In this document: in pieces, positions 35,873 to 48,035 of the stretch
How the letters are laid out: each line of letters begins with the position of its first letter
Numbering within the stretch: position 1 is the stretch's first letter
NCBI GenBank assembly: GCA_950295325.1
Contig: OX485808.1
Coordinates: forward strand, 31,328,527 to 31,392,526
Length of the DNA stretch: 64,000 nt
Origin: Polytrichum commune
Lineage: Eukaryota > Streptophyta > Polytrichopsida > Polytrichales > Polytrichaceae
Direction: 5' to 3'
Notes under the pieces: model-generated
Database searches by the model: none
What the model saw: only the letters and a program-made list of their open reading frames with translations
Told to the model about the DNA's origin: nothing
Position numbers and translations under genes: made by a program

Positions 35873-36282
35873 CACGGGGAGGTCACTTCATTGTCAAGTT
35901 GACACCACGTGCGGACAAAGTTTGCGACCCCTATATTACATGCCATATATAATTTTAAAATTTATGATATTTTTTCTACATATACATAACCATTGATAGT
36001 ATCTTTTGTATATTTTTTTGAAATTTTTAGTCATCTTTATTTTTTTTAGTAATTTTTTTAGTTCAATTCTGTGTCATTCTAGTTAGAAACGGTATGTTTT
36101 ATGAAAAAAACAAATCATCAAATTTAGTTACCACTTTTAACTATGTCATAGGTACTGTGTATATCTACTCATGAAAAACATTTGATAAAATTTTGACCCA
36201 TTTTGGTGGTGCAACTTACCAAAAGAAGATTTATTTTGGTCGCACGTGGTGTTCAACTTGACAATGGAGTGATCCCCCCGTG
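35873..36282 (+). mobile_element. hAT-type MITE, copy 1, perfect 8-bp duplication
   Basis: TCTCATCA stands directly on both sides (35865-35872 and 36283-36290). The termini are inverted repeats of about 41 bp, beginning CACGGGGAGGTCACTTCATT and including CACCACGTGCG. The 8-bp duplication is the hAT signature. The interior is AT-rich and non-coding. It aligns in reverse with 43372-43782. Confidence 0.92.
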
Positions 36283-36569
36283 TCTCATCATCATAGCCAA
36301 CAATAGGCTACTTTTGGGCCTAAAGTGGTTCTTGTAGGTCATTGATAGGGAGAGACATGCCCACACTAGGACCACGAACTAGTCCACACCAGAGGGAGAG
36401 TTTCCATCTTCATAGGAGTTTCATTGGAATTGGTTAACCATTCTAAGTTTAAATAGTCAATACAACTGAAAGAAACCCACATGATGGTTTTATTGAGGAA
36501 AATAAAATAAAATATTATATAGGATAAGATATCCACACCTGCTCAAAAAATGATGAGGAAAATTGCTAC

Positions 36570-36730
36570 ATGCACGATTTGAATTTGCTAATCATCTTGT
36601 ACCAATTGCATGTTTCGTAGCTTACGAGCGGTGGGTGCAGAGAGGAAAGTGCATGTTTAAGACCCACTTACCTTACCTTACCTTACCTTACCTTACATAA
36701 CACGATTCATCTGTTATCAACCATTCCATT
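36570..36730 (+). repeat. Family D fragment with a (CTTAC)n tract
   Basis: GATTTGAATTTGCTAATCAT and TTTAAGACCCACTTACC match 50870-50990. A pentanucleotide run of CTTAC spans about 36670-36697. Confidence 0.6.
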
Positions 36731-37127
36731 TGAATAATATTCAATGACATTGCTTCACCAAGATCTCCCTCGTTTTCCATGCTAAATCTACTTACTTTCA
36801 ACATCCATAAGATATAAATCTAACACCTTACATGACATATTCCTCGGCCCACCCAACTTGGTCACCCGGTTGAATACTGTCATGTACATTTACTCTCATA
36901 CATACACGTAAATAGAAAACACAACTAAGGGGGATCAAATTTTATTTTATTTAAAAATAATATGCATAAATAAATCTTATATCTTTGGGTCCTCTTTCCT
37001 TCCCAAAACCCATGCGTGTCACTTGAGGCTTGATGTATTGGACGTGGATGGAGCATGGGCTTTCATCAGTAACTGAGCTCTGCAACCACCTGCCACTCAA
37101 GTTGTGTACCATTCTAAGTTACACTTA

Positions 37128-37645
37128 GGGCCCCTTTACACGTCGAGGCCGGGCCAATTCCCCTTGAGGCCAATTGCATGAAATTTCAGCCCCTTTTGGG
37201 TTGGAGGCCAGCCTCAACTACACATTATAATAAGATTATAATGGGGTCCAATTTTTCCGTATGTAAAGTCTTAGGGCCAAGAAGCTAGGCCGATTCAATA
37301 AATCTAGCATAATCCAACGGATCTAGCATAATCTAGCATAGAGACGTTCATATTTCCACATATTCCAATGGATATAGTTTGCTAAAAAAATCATATTTTG
37401 TTAAAAGGAGTTTTTTTAAAAATTGAAATGTGGCATTGGCCCTTCATTTTGGGTTCACTCAATTCAATGAGCTTGGGCCGTGTCATAATATGCATTCTTT
37501 GATTAAAAATTTCATACCATCAAATTGGCCCGGCCTCCAGGTGTAAAGGGGTTGGGACTGATTTTAGCCTTTTGACCAATCACAAGTGAGGATTTCAAGC
37601 CTCTTACACAACGAATTGACCCAACCTCTAGGTGAAAACCGGCTC
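37128..37645 (-). mobile_element. Harbinger-type MITE with TTA duplications, copy 1
   Basis: TTA flanks both ends (37125-37127 and 37646-37648). The ends GGGCCCCTTTACACG and GGTGAAAACCGGCTC are imperfect inverted repeats that continue into the GAGGCCGGGCC region. The interior matches 46201-46716 in opposite orientation (for example ATGAAATTTCAGCCCCTT). Confidence 0.85.
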
Positions 37646-38167
37646 TTACATAGTGAGGAGGAGGAGGTGCGGTCAAGTGACCGATTTGCTCAATTTGGAT
37701 ATGAAGATTTTAGGTCCTCCCTAGGCTGGCCCGTCCCTCCAAATTTTGTGAACGCCATTAAGATTAAATTAAGATTAAATTCGTAAATTAATCTAAATTT
37801 ACCAACATTCCACACTATTTTGATTACTTATTATCATGGTGACGATATACATGTGTTTATTTTAATTATTTAATTATTTAAATTGAGAAAAAAAACTACT
37901 GTGGTTGCTATGCGGGTGAATGAATATAAGTACATAAGTTTTTGTGATACGGGTTAATCACTATGGCAGATTTTCATATTCTCCAATGACGAAAGACAAA
38001 GTTCATAGTGAAGCGGGTTGATTATCCATGACTCATATGCTTGTAGTGTCATTATCAGTGTGAAGAATTTCGTGATCGTTACATGGTGATATATGTAGAA
38101 TGAGAAGAGACACTCGTACATTAGTAGTAGACACACTCGCATAGTTGCACGTGTCTTCATGTGTCAA

Positions 38168-38345
38168 TAAGTAAATAAATAAATAAATAACATCACCTCA
38201 ACACCTTGGAACCACAAGTCAATCTAGGAAGTCACACTATTTCAAAGCAAAAACCAATGGCGGGCAATCCAACGTGAATTCAAGCCTGTTGGTAGCCGAC
38301 GCTACCCTGCTCCAGAGTCCCCTTGGTGTAAGGTGGGGTTTACTG
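38168..38345 (-). mobile_element. SINE fragment, reverse copy C
   Basis: It begins with an (AAAT)n tract that is the complement of the (ATTT)n tail at 52318-52336. It continues with CAATGGCGGGCAATCCAACG and GTGGGGTTTACTGCC, the reverse complement of the 3' half of SINE copy B. The tRNA-like head is absent. Confidence 0.65.
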
Positions 38346-38585
38346 CCTATCTTATAGTAGGCGGGTCATCATTAGGGGTATGCGGGTGTTAAGTGGCTCG
38401 ATCTTCTTGTTCTTCATTGTGTATTGTAGAAAACTCATGTCTGCACATTTGTGTTGCATTAGCGAGTCTATGAGGAAACATCCACAAAAAACTGGATTGG
38501 GAATTTGACCTCCACAATTTAACTCGTATGGTGAGTGACGAGCATACTCTTATACGGATGTTGTGAGGGCCGATTGTATAACTTA

Positions 38586-39083
38586 GGGCCACTTCACACA
38601 CGAGCCAAGAGCCATGACCATGAACTTGGGCGAGCCCAAAAGAAAGTGTCCAAAGGCCATCCCAAACACACCTCCAAAATCATGTAGTGTGGTCACAAAC
38701 CCTCAAGCGCAGTGTGAAGTCATATGCAACCATGCCCTCAACCAAATGCTATTCCAATGAATTTCTATTCATGCGGGTCCTCACACATGATAAAATAGAA
38801 TAAACCAACAGTTGTGAACGTTCGGAGTACCATGGTCTCCCGGTTTTGTGTGAGGCCTACCTCCAAGAGGTGGTTTTTGAAAATAGTCCAAGTGACCATG
38901 AAACACGATCCATTCGATGCCACATAGGAATCCATGTAGACCTTACATCCATCTTGCAATTCACATACTCCGTCGGTCCCTCAAGCGTAGTGTGAAGTAG
39001 TGAACTTGAACCGGCTCCGCCTTTTCCACCAATGAGAGTGCTTGAAGTGTAATGGTCACGGGCTCTCAGTCTCGTGTGTGAAG
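38586..39083 (+). mobile_element. Harbinger-type MITE lacking its right terminus
   Basis: The left end GGGCCACTTCACACACGAG follows TTA at 38583-38585. The body aligns with 1-426. The right inverted repeat stops after GTGTGTGAAG, where GTGGCCC would be expected, and unrelated coding-like sequence follows. Confidence 0.8.
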
Positions 39084-39245
39084 ACTTCCGGAATCCACAT
39101 AGCTCCGTCCCCGAAAGCTTTTGAACAACAACTTCTAGATGGTGGGGTGAATATGAACATGCTAAAGTACTTCACATCTGCTGCACTGAGGCGCCAGTGC
39201 CAGTTGCCTTTCCAAAGGCTTCTCCTCACTGAGTTTCTCGATAAC
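39084..39245 (+). pseudogene. Possible captured exon fragment
   Basis: Directly beside the broken MITE end, a GC-richer stretch stays open and reads SGIHIAPSPKAFEQQLLDGG and onward to QRLLLTEFLDNL. It looks like a protein-coding exon more than its repeat-derived neighbours do. Family D sequence resumes at about 39250. I do not recognise the protein. Confidence 0.3.
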
Positions 39246-39472
39246 CTATGTGGGCCTCATGTGGTCACTCTTCTTAATCGGACACCTATATTTTTGCATG
39301 GCATATGACATGGCTTGTACTTAAGAAGACATGTGTAACGATGAGATTGGACTGTGCGCTTAAGAATAAAATACAAAGTAACATCAATATTTTAGTTATA
39401 CACACCAACGTAAATGGGGGGAGCCTGTACTTCCTTACCTTGATCGTGGTTTACCAAGCTTCAGAGGGGTTG

Positions 39473-39500
39473 CTTCCTTCCTTCCTTCCTTCCTTCCTTC
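39473..39500. repeat. (CTTC)n microsatellite
   Basis: About seven uninterrupted CTTC/TTCC tetranucleotides. Confidence 0.95.
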
Positions 39501-39559
39501 CGAAAGGTGGGCTATGGGCTTAAGAATATAATAGATATGTCAATTTCCTTAGGAAGAAT

Positions 39560-39777
39560 GCGACTCAGGGGCGGGACTGTGCATTGGAAACCTAAGTGAC
39601 GTGCGCGGGTCACTACGGAATTCAACCTCCTATATACAAGAAGTTTATAGAGAAAAATCGGATGTATACGTACTAATGGTAGGCTAGAAAATGGACTTAT
39701 GTATTTATACTAAGCTTTTTAGGTTTAGCGTGATGAAAGCCTCCACTGCATATACAAAATAAAAATTGTGTACTAAG
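39560..39777 (+). repeat. Dispersed repeat family E, copy 1 (host of LTR copy 3)
   Basis: It matches 47130-47340 and the tandem units at 47517-47900 (GGAAACCTAA, GACGTGCG, GGGTCACTA, GGCTAGAAAATGGACT, TATACTAAGCTTTT). LTR copy 3 is inserted at its right side. Confidence 0.7.
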
Positions 39778-39782
39778 TAGGC

Positions 39783-41364
39783 TGTGAGCCCAAAATGGTG
39801 CCCACATGTGGTGATTAACTCTTCGAAACTAATTTTAGTTTGACTTTGATGTGTTATGATTATTCACAAAACATAAAAAGAGTGAAGTGTGGTGTGGATT
39901 TAAGTTTAGGCATTAGAATGTGTTGTGTAGTTATTTCAAGGTTTGATTTCAATAAGAGGATGCCTTGATTATGTGAGTAGGGGGTAAGGTGAAGCAAGGT
40001 GAGCTCCGTGGGGTAAATGCCCACTTTTGGATCCACCTTGGTAGTTTAGGAAGAAGGAAGCTTGGTGGATGGGGATTAGTCCCTACTTTAGAGGAGAGGG
40101 TTAAAGGATTGTGATTGGAGGTGCTAATCCTCTCATCCTATCCTCACCTCTCTCACCCTCTCTCCCCCTCTCCCTCTTTGCTACTTAAGGTGTTTTTCTC
40201 TCATTTTCCTCTCTCTCCATCAAGCGCTCTCAAGGGGAGCAAGCTCTTAAGAGCTTGAGCACGTGTGTGTGACATTAGTTTTTAGTAGAGTTGATTAGTT
40301 AAGCTCTCTCTCAAGGCCCCAAGTGAGGGAGCTCTTGAGCTTAAGGTTGCATGTAGTGATTAGGTGGTAGTTAGTTAAAGTAGGGTGTTAGATTAGCGCA
40401 TGACTTAGCATCAAAAGAAAGAAAAGAGAAGAAGAATTAGAACCTTGATGAGTGGATGGGAGAGGTTGTATTAAGGGTAGCCAAGACTAAAGGGTTAAGG
40501 AGCTAACTGCTGGAGGGATTCGGCTGGGGCCTAAGGTCTGAGCAGCTCGGCTGCTGGAATATAATTTGGCCTGGGCCTAAGGTGGGGAGCGACTGCTGGA
40601 GTGACTTCGGCTGGCCTAAGGTCTGAGCAGCTCGGCTGCTGGAATATAATTTAGCCAAGACTAAGGTGGGGAGCGACTGCTGGAGTGACTTCGGCTGGCC
40701 TAAGGTCTAAGCAGCTTAGCTGCTGGAATATAATTTGGCCTGGGCCTAAGGTGGGGAGCGACTGCTGGAGGGACTCGGCTGGGCCTAAGGTCTAAGCAGA
40801 TTAGCTGTTGGAATATAATTTGGCCTGGGCCTAAGTTATTTCATTAGCTCTAATTAGTTAAGCTACTAGGGGGGTTGTAGTTAGGATAATCCTTTTAGGA
40901 TTGATAGACCATAATAGATTATTGCATGCCATCTTGGTTTTAGGTAGAGTTGGATTTACTAGGAAAGTAGAAGTGTGTGGGACTTTTAAATGTGTGGATG
41001 GTTACCCATTGAAGCAAGTGTTTTTAAACACTCGTACCTTTTGGTTGGAATATAATACGTGCACAATTAATGGGAACTGTGGAGGATCCTAGCAAGGACA
41101 AGATAAAGGAAGTAAAAATCAAGAAGTCTAGAGGGATCTCTTTAAGGGCATGCGTGGCCAAGGCTGTGGGTTGGACCCTTGAGAAATCGAATTCCACTAC
41201 GAGCAACGATGCTCACAATAATAAAGCAAAGGAGTTAAGATGAAGTTAGTGCCTTGAACATGAGAGCCATATAGCAATTCATGTTATGGTATTAGGAATT
41301 GAATGTGATTCTCAAAGCCATTACCCGGACTAGGACGCCTAAGGGTGGTGGATTTGGCCTCACA
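39783..41364 (+). mobile_element. Solo LTR, copy 3, with TAGGC target duplication
   Basis: It begins TGTGAGCCCAAAATGG and ends GGCCTCACA. TAGGC is present directly on both sides (39778-39782 and 41365-41369), a perfect 5-bp target duplication. It aligns with copy 1 on both sides of the tandem core. A CT-rich block and TATA-like CTACTTAAGG lie near 40150-40190. There is no internal domain, hence a solo LTR left by recombination. Confidence 0.9.
40505..40835 (+). repeat. Tandem array inside LTR copy 3, about 85-bp unit
   Basis: Nearly four units carrying GCCTAAGGTCTGAGCAGCTC, GCTGCTGGAATATAATTTGG and GGTGGGGAGCGACTGCTGG. Unit sequence and length differ from the array at the same place in LTR copy 1. 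Confidence 0.9.
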
Positions 41365-41369
41365 TAGGC

Positions 41370-43363
41370 CTTTATTACTTATTAAGTATGCTTCTACTTT
41401 CAAATGAGAAAGTCATTGAACATTTTTTCATTCATGGGATGCAACTCAATGATTGCATCAAACTCACCTCTCCCTTACATATATTATGTACTTTAATGCC
41501 TCAAATAATACCTTCTTACACTCGAATTAGTTAGTTCATTGTATGAAGAGTCCACCCACTGGGGAATGCGATGAGTCTCTTCGTCTATGTACTTGAAACA
41601 TATGTACCAATTCATGTTTAACAATCCACATGATTGGGGGTGTCCACATGATCGTTTAAAGTGAATGGAAATATTCACTTTGACATTTATAACTTTTGCA
41701 TCTCAACTCTTGTATTGAAACTTGAAATGGTGTTCTTTAATTTGGCAAATGGTGTTCACAACTTAACGCCAAAGTTGTTATCCAAAAGTTGCATCTCAAA
41801 TTTTGATGAACTGATTGATGAATGCTTAGAAATTTATGAGTCCTTTAGGTGTATATAAGTAATCTTTGAATGTAATATGGTTTGAGCCACAAACTAGAAA
41901 GAGAATGATACTTAAAATTTTAAGTACAATATAATCAAATTATATGGGGCACACAATTATAGGCTACTGAACATTGTCCAATGTTCATTTCATAACATGA
42001 TCATGTTATATTCTGTTCATTTCTATGTGACTCTCCATAGAGTAGACTTCCGCATGATATTGAAAGAAAAAAATTATAAATGAAAAAAAATCCTAATTTC
42101 AATGTGGTTTGTGGAAGATAAGTTCATTACACGACCAACATATGTATTCTCTGTCATCGTGTAATTTTGTGAACATAATTGATATTGCAATTGAAAGCCC
42201 ATTAATTTGCAAACAAGTATGGGAGTCCGATTATGAGCGATGTAATAAGATGTGTTTTTTTAGTTATCAATTGTGATGGTCATCTTTATCATAAATATCA
42301 CATAAAACTAGTTACATATGACATTCTTTCATGAGACCCATGCAAAGTTAATTGCACATATCATGTCATTCAATAAATTATGGTATGAATAATAATATGG
42401 TTTGTTCACATTGTGACATAACATTCGTTGTGGAGTTACCAACATTGAAGATTACCACGATACATGTTGCAACACGCATCTTCATAGAAATGATGTGTTG
42501 TTGTGATGTGAGCCAAATAATGAAAAATGTAGACATTGATGCGACTTATGGTTATTCTGAGTGTGTTATTATTGGTGTTAGGCAACTATATCTAAACTAC
42601 GCTCTTAGAGCACACTCACACCCTCTAGAACCCAATAGCAACTTACATTCAAAACTTCCTTGAACTTCCCCAATATTCATACGTATCAACCCTCATGCTT
42701 GTTATGGCAATAGGATGCCTTTAGGGTTAGGGTTTGAGGACCTAGGCGGTAAGGGTATGGCCGCCACCGCCACATGCCTAATTCTCTAATCCTAGTCTCC
42801 ACATGCCCTAATCTTCTAATCCTAGCTGATGCATACTCCAACCTTCCAAACCTTGGCAGCCGCATGTCCTATATATCTTTCTAAATCCTAGCCACCACCA
42901 CCACCTTGGGTGCCCTTATCTCACTAAATTAATTGTCTTGGTCCTCAACCAAAGTACAAACGTCAACTCAACAACTAATTGAAACAAGAATAAGAACATT
43001 GTCAAACTAATACCAACATAATAACAAACTTAGAATAGCCATTAAGTCACATGAATGTCTACATTTTATTCAATATTCAACCACATCACGATAATGCCAA
43101 ATTTGGGAATTATAACAATGAACGCGTTATTCTATACAAATCAATCCCAACAAAACAACAACCATGCATACATGAATTTGATATACATGATAATATTGTG
43201 CTACATCTATCACTTAGGTGAATTAGTGCCCAATCTCTAATATACATGGATTAAAAGATTTAGTGTTTGATTATGCAAGAAAGAAAGACTAACCATATTT
43301 TGTTGTACTTAGCAGGTGAGCAAAATGATGTTTGTAGTCAGACAACTACAATGAAAGAACTGA
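41370..43363. other. Unassigned AT-rich DNA
   Basis: No gene recognised. Open frames of 60-100 codons are AT-rich, overlap on both strands and show no known motif. A short CCTAAT/TCCTAGC-rich stretch lies near 42770-42900. Confidence 0.45.
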
Positions 43364-43371
43364 GTCAGACA

Positions 43372-43782
43372 CCCGGAGGGTGCACTTCATTGTCAAGTTG
43401 AACACCACGTGCGATAAAACAAAATCTACTTTTTACATAAAGCATCACCAAAATGGTTCAAAATTTTATGATTTTTTTTTCATGAGTAGACATACATGGT
43501 ATCTATTACATAGTAAAAATTGGTAACCAAATTTGATGATTTGTTTTTTTTATAAAACATACCGTTTCTAACTAGAATGACGCAACATTGAACTAAACAA
43601 ATTACTAAAAAAAATGAAGATGACTAAAAATTTCAAAAAAATATACAAAAGATATTATCAATGATTATGTGTATGTAGAAAAAAATATCATAATTTTAAA
43701 AATGATGTATGGCATGTAATATAGGGTAGCAAACTTTTATCGCACGTGGCTATGAAATGTAAGGGGGTGTGATCGCCCCGTG
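43372..43782 (-). mobile_element. hAT-type MITE, copy 2, perfect 8-bp duplication
   Basis: GTCAGACA stands directly on both sides (43364-43371 and 43783-43790). The sequence is the reverse complement of 35873-36282 over nearly its full length, with the CACCACGTGCG-containing inverted repeats at both ends. Non-coding. Confidence 0.92.
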
Positions 43783-43789
43783 GTCAGAC

Positions 43790-44170
43790 AACTCAAGAAA
43801 GAATGATTCAGAAGGACTAGATAGCCCATGAAGGAATATTGCATGGGAGTTAGACAATTCATGATTGAAGGTCTTTGTGTTGAAGTTAGACAACTCCAAG
43901 TGGGAGTTAGACACCTTCCTTTGGAAGATCTTTGTGTTGGAATTAGACAACTCCAACTAAAAGATATGAATTGGAGTTAGACAACCCCCAAAAGATGGAT
44001 GTTATTCTATTGGAGCTAGACAATTTCAGTAAATAATTGAGTATAATTTGAATCAAACAGTTCCAACTAGAAGAATTAATGATTGGATCAAGTTGGAATC
44101 AAACAATTTCAACTAGAAGAAAAGATGAATGCATTAAGTTGGACTTAGACAATTCCAACTAGAGGTTTGT
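43790..44170. repeat. Degenerate tandem array of a GTTAGACAACTCC motif
   Basis: GGAGTTAGACAACTCCAACT or close variants recur about ten times at 30-70-bp spacing. Motif-like GTCAGACAACT also occurs at 43338-43348, left of the hAT MITE, so the MITE probably landed in this array. Confidence 0.75.
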
Positions 44171-46197
44171 AATTGAACCAAAAGGTAAGACATGATCATA
44201 TGGTGAAATGATCTATGTATATAGACAATGAAAACTTTGGTATGCATTTAGTAAGACTTGAGACTTTTAAAAAGTACCTTTTAATAGTGGTTAGATAATC
44301 AACCCATAACACACCAAATTTTGCTCACGAGTCACAATAAGTATCAATTTCATGAAAATGATACAACAATATGCCACATCCTTCATAATGAATCCCCCCC
44401 CCCCCCAAATTTCCATTTGCCTCCCAACCATTGTGATAGTGTAGCACCCTTAGAATTCGATCAAGAGGAGCATGTACATTTGCAACCACCTCCCCCCGCC
44501 CCACCCAATCGACCCCATAATCTTCACTTTATTGGCATTTTGCACGTTACAAGTGGCTTATACCACATCATTCACAAGTGTTGCCTCCAATATGGATACA
44601 TCTTCAAGTTTTGAGCTCCATGTTGATCGACTATCTTTTTGAAGAACAACCTTTCAACTTTCCTCCCAAGGATCATCATAGAGAACTACTTGTTTCACCA
44701 GTGAAAGAAAAAGCATGTGGTTGATCATTTTCTCTCTTCCGATGTCTAAAATTTGCCATCAAGAAGCCGTGATTATCACATATTATGGTCACATTCCCCC
44801 TTTCATTTGGAGGAACCATGACCCTCAAAACAATATCATAGGGGTTGTATCGTACACGGCCCATACAATCTCTCTTAAGACTCCCACATGTGACAAACCA
44901 CCTTCAACACCATTCACATATGCCATATTAGCACAACTACCTTGTTGATATTTCAACAAATTTTAGAGTCCAACGTTGTCCACACCATTGTAGTATCTTA
45001 TACTGTAGTCCAAAAATGGTTTCCAAATACAATACACAATCTAAAGCTAAAAACATGCATATGATGAGGGAAATGCAAGAGTTGAAGCCATGGTAGGATC
45101 TTGCCTTCCTGAAACCACTTTTGACCTCACATGATCTTGGAATCATGTCGCATAGGCATGTATTTCTGCAAGGTTTGCAAGGTACCCAACTATCCTCCGT
45201 GGATGTCCAAATGCCCTCCAATATGTATCCCTCCCAATTTGAACCTCTCCATGAAGGTCCTCCCACTTCCTACATCAAACAAACCACTCCACTCCAATAC
45301 ATGCATGAAAATCTCAAAACCACATGGGACTTAGAAAATCACATGGAATATCTCCAATTTCATTCATCAAATTAGGTGACCTCATGTGCATGCAAATGAT
45401 GAAATAGAAATTCTTGAGAAAATCCTCACATACTTGTAATATTCCTACAAATGGAAAATTCATGCACCAAGTGAATGACAAGGTGGGACATTATGTTCCA
45501 AAATGAAGGTGGAAACCATACTTCCATTAAACACAATATCTTTCTAGTGTTTTGCTTTAGCCACAAGATTTCTCCTCACTTCACAACCTTGATGCAAACA
45601 CATTTGAATGCATCACTCAACAGTGGAATACCTTATTAAAGCTGTTTTGAGAGTTGGGTGTAGTACATGCTTGACAACCTTTGGGAAAATTTGGTATGAT
45701 AACATGTACATGTCGTGTGATTTTAATGACTGCAACTTACCCTATACCATATGCTTCTTCATTACTACGGATTAACCTGATGGCACTCACAAATTTGCAA
45801 TGTTTGATAGAAACAAAACTTGCTCATGAACTTCCAAAAACACAAAAAGCATGCAACTTAAGGTTGTTGCCCGTTGTTATGCTAGGTCGGTCTTGCAACT
45901 ATAACATAGATGTGATATCCATAGCCCTCATCTCCTCTTTTACACCTAGGGTATCTTTTTTGCCAAGTAATGTTCACACCACATTTGTCATTGACATTGC
46001 TCTCTATGTGTATCACATTTCACATGAGCGGGATGAACAACTTCTGCAAACAAAGGGCATACACCATAGGGCGTTTGCCAACATGAAAAAACTAACATGT
46101 TGTGTGTATCTCATGCCCACATAGGCTGCATGCAAGACTCAAGAACCAACCCAACCTCACGGAGACTTTGAATGAAGTCTTATTCTACCTTGTTGGT
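44171..46197. other. Unassigned DNA with unrecognised open frames
   Basis: It contains a C-run at about 44395-44407. Minus-strand frames at 44676-44864 and 44937-45266 (with a CKPCRNTCLC cluster) and a plus-strand 147-codon frame at 45681-46124 are open, but none is recognisable. A decayed transposon gene is possible. Confidence 0.35.
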
Positions 46198-46200
46198 TTA

Positions 46201-46716
46201 GGGCCACTTTACACCTAGAGGCCGGGCCAATTTGTTGTGTAAGAGGCTTGAAATCCTCACTTGTGATTGGTCAAAAGGCTGAAATAGGTCCCAACCCTTT
46301 TACACCTAGAGGCTGGGCTGATTTGGTGGTATGAATTTTTTAATCAAAAAATGCATGGTATGACACGGCCTGAGCTCGTTGAATTGGGTGCACCCAAAAT
46401 GAAGGGCCAATTCTTGGTCTCGGGGCCAATGTCACATTTCAATAAAAGATAATTTTTAAAATAAAATATGATTTTTTCAACGAACTATATTCATTAGATT
46501 ATGTGCAAATATGAACCGCTCTTTGCTAGATTATACTAGATTTATTGAATCGGCCTAGCTTCTTGGCCCCAAGGCCTTTACATATGGAAAAATTGGCCCC
46601 CATTATAATCTTATTATAATGTGTAGTTCAGGCCGGCCTCCAACCCAAGAAGGGCTGAAATTTCATGCAATCGGCCTCAAGGGGAATTGGCCCGGCCTCT
46701 AGGTGTAAAGCGGCCC
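46201..46716 (+). mobile_element. Harbinger-type MITE with TTA duplications, copy 2
   Basis: TTA flanks both ends (46198-46200 and 46717-46719). The ends GGGCCACTTTACACCTAGAG and CTCTAGGTGTAAAGCGGCCC are inverted repeats. It is the opposite-orientation partner of 37128-37645, about the same length. Confidence 0.92.
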
Positions 46717-47129
46717 TTAGCCATTCTGCAAACATCCTTACAAGTCACATATTTCCCATTACATTAGTAAGTTTGGAACAACACCTCCTTGTATGGGAGA
46801 CCGTTAACAAGCTCCTCCATTTGATACTAGTGGATTTTGCAAGATCTTCCCTACGACCACATTAGTTTTCAAAATTTATACATGTGTCGGTCAAATGCCC
46901 ACTGCAATATAGATGTAGTGGTACATGTGGTGGTTGAGCATCCCACCCCTCCACCTAGTCAAAGGCCTCGGGCCTCTTAAATGGGTGTTGAGCGTATATA
47001 GTAGACGTCTTACATTCATAGTTCTATCTTTAGTTGTACTACGAGCCCTTTATCTTTAGTTCTTCTAGAACCATCCTCCATTTTCTAGCTCAACTATATT
47101 CTTCTAGTTGGAATTGTGCAGCTCCAACT

Positions 47130-47340
47130 TCCAGGGAATGGACTCTTCATTGGAAACCTAATGACGTGCGTGGGTCACTATGAAATTCAACACCAAGCTT
47201 AAACGAGAAAGTTATAGAGAAGAACAAATGTATGTGTACTAACAATAGGCTAAAAAATGGACTCATGTTTTTATACTAAGCTTTTCAAATTAAAAGTGAT
47301 AAATGTCTCCACTACATGCGACACTAAATACCATAAACAA
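47130..47340 (+). repeat. Dispersed repeat family E, copy 2
   Basis: GGACTCTTCATTGGAAACCT, GACGTGCG, GGCTAAAAAATGGACTCATG and TCTCCACTACATGCGACACT recur in the tandem units further right. Confidence 0.7.
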
Positions 47341-47516
47341 TGTAGTGCAATCACAAGTTTACACTTAAGCCATGTGGCATGGGTATACTTTACTTTTAAA
47401 GTGCCATGGATGCCAACATGTTTTCTTTGCTAAATCTTCTTGGCATGGGAGGGGGGGGGGGGGGTTACTAGTGGTAATGAATTAGATTGGATTAACGGGA
47501 CAACCAATATACATGA

Positions 47517-47900
47517 CACCCAATAAACTGAGTGGACTCTTCATTGGAAACCTAACGACGTGCGTGGGGTCACTATGAAATCAAACGCCAAGCTTTACAG
47601 CGAGAAAGTTCTAAAGAAGAACAAATGTACACGTACCAACAATAGGCTAGAAAATGGACTCATCTATTTACATTGATCTTTTCAAGCTAAACCTGATGGA
47701 CACCCAATAAACTGAGTGGACTCTTCATTGGAAACCTAACGACGTGCATGGGGTCACTATGAAATCAAACGCCATGCTGTAAACAAAAAAGTTATAGAAA
47801 GGAACAAATGTATACGTACTAACTGTCGGCTAATAAATGGACTCATCTATTCATACAAAACTGTTTCAAACTAAACCTGATAAACATCTCCACTACATGC
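47517..47900 (+). repeat. Family E tandem pair, about 182-bp unit
   Basis: ACACCCAATAAACTGAGTGG occurs at about 47517 and 47699, and the sequence between aligns unit to unit. A G-run of 14 lies just upstream at 47451-47464. Confidence 0.85.
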
Positions 47901-48035
47901 GACACTAAATACCATAAAACAACATAGTGCAACCACAAGTTTACACTTCATGGGTATACTTCCACTTTCAACGTGCCACGGATGCCAACATGGTTTTCTT
48001 TGCTAACTCTTCTTGGCACATGAGAGGGGTACTAG

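Noticed and set aside
45681-46124. 147-codon plus-strand open frame
   Set aside because: Composition follows the local DNA, it has no motifs, and there is no nearby support such as a promoter or splice pattern.
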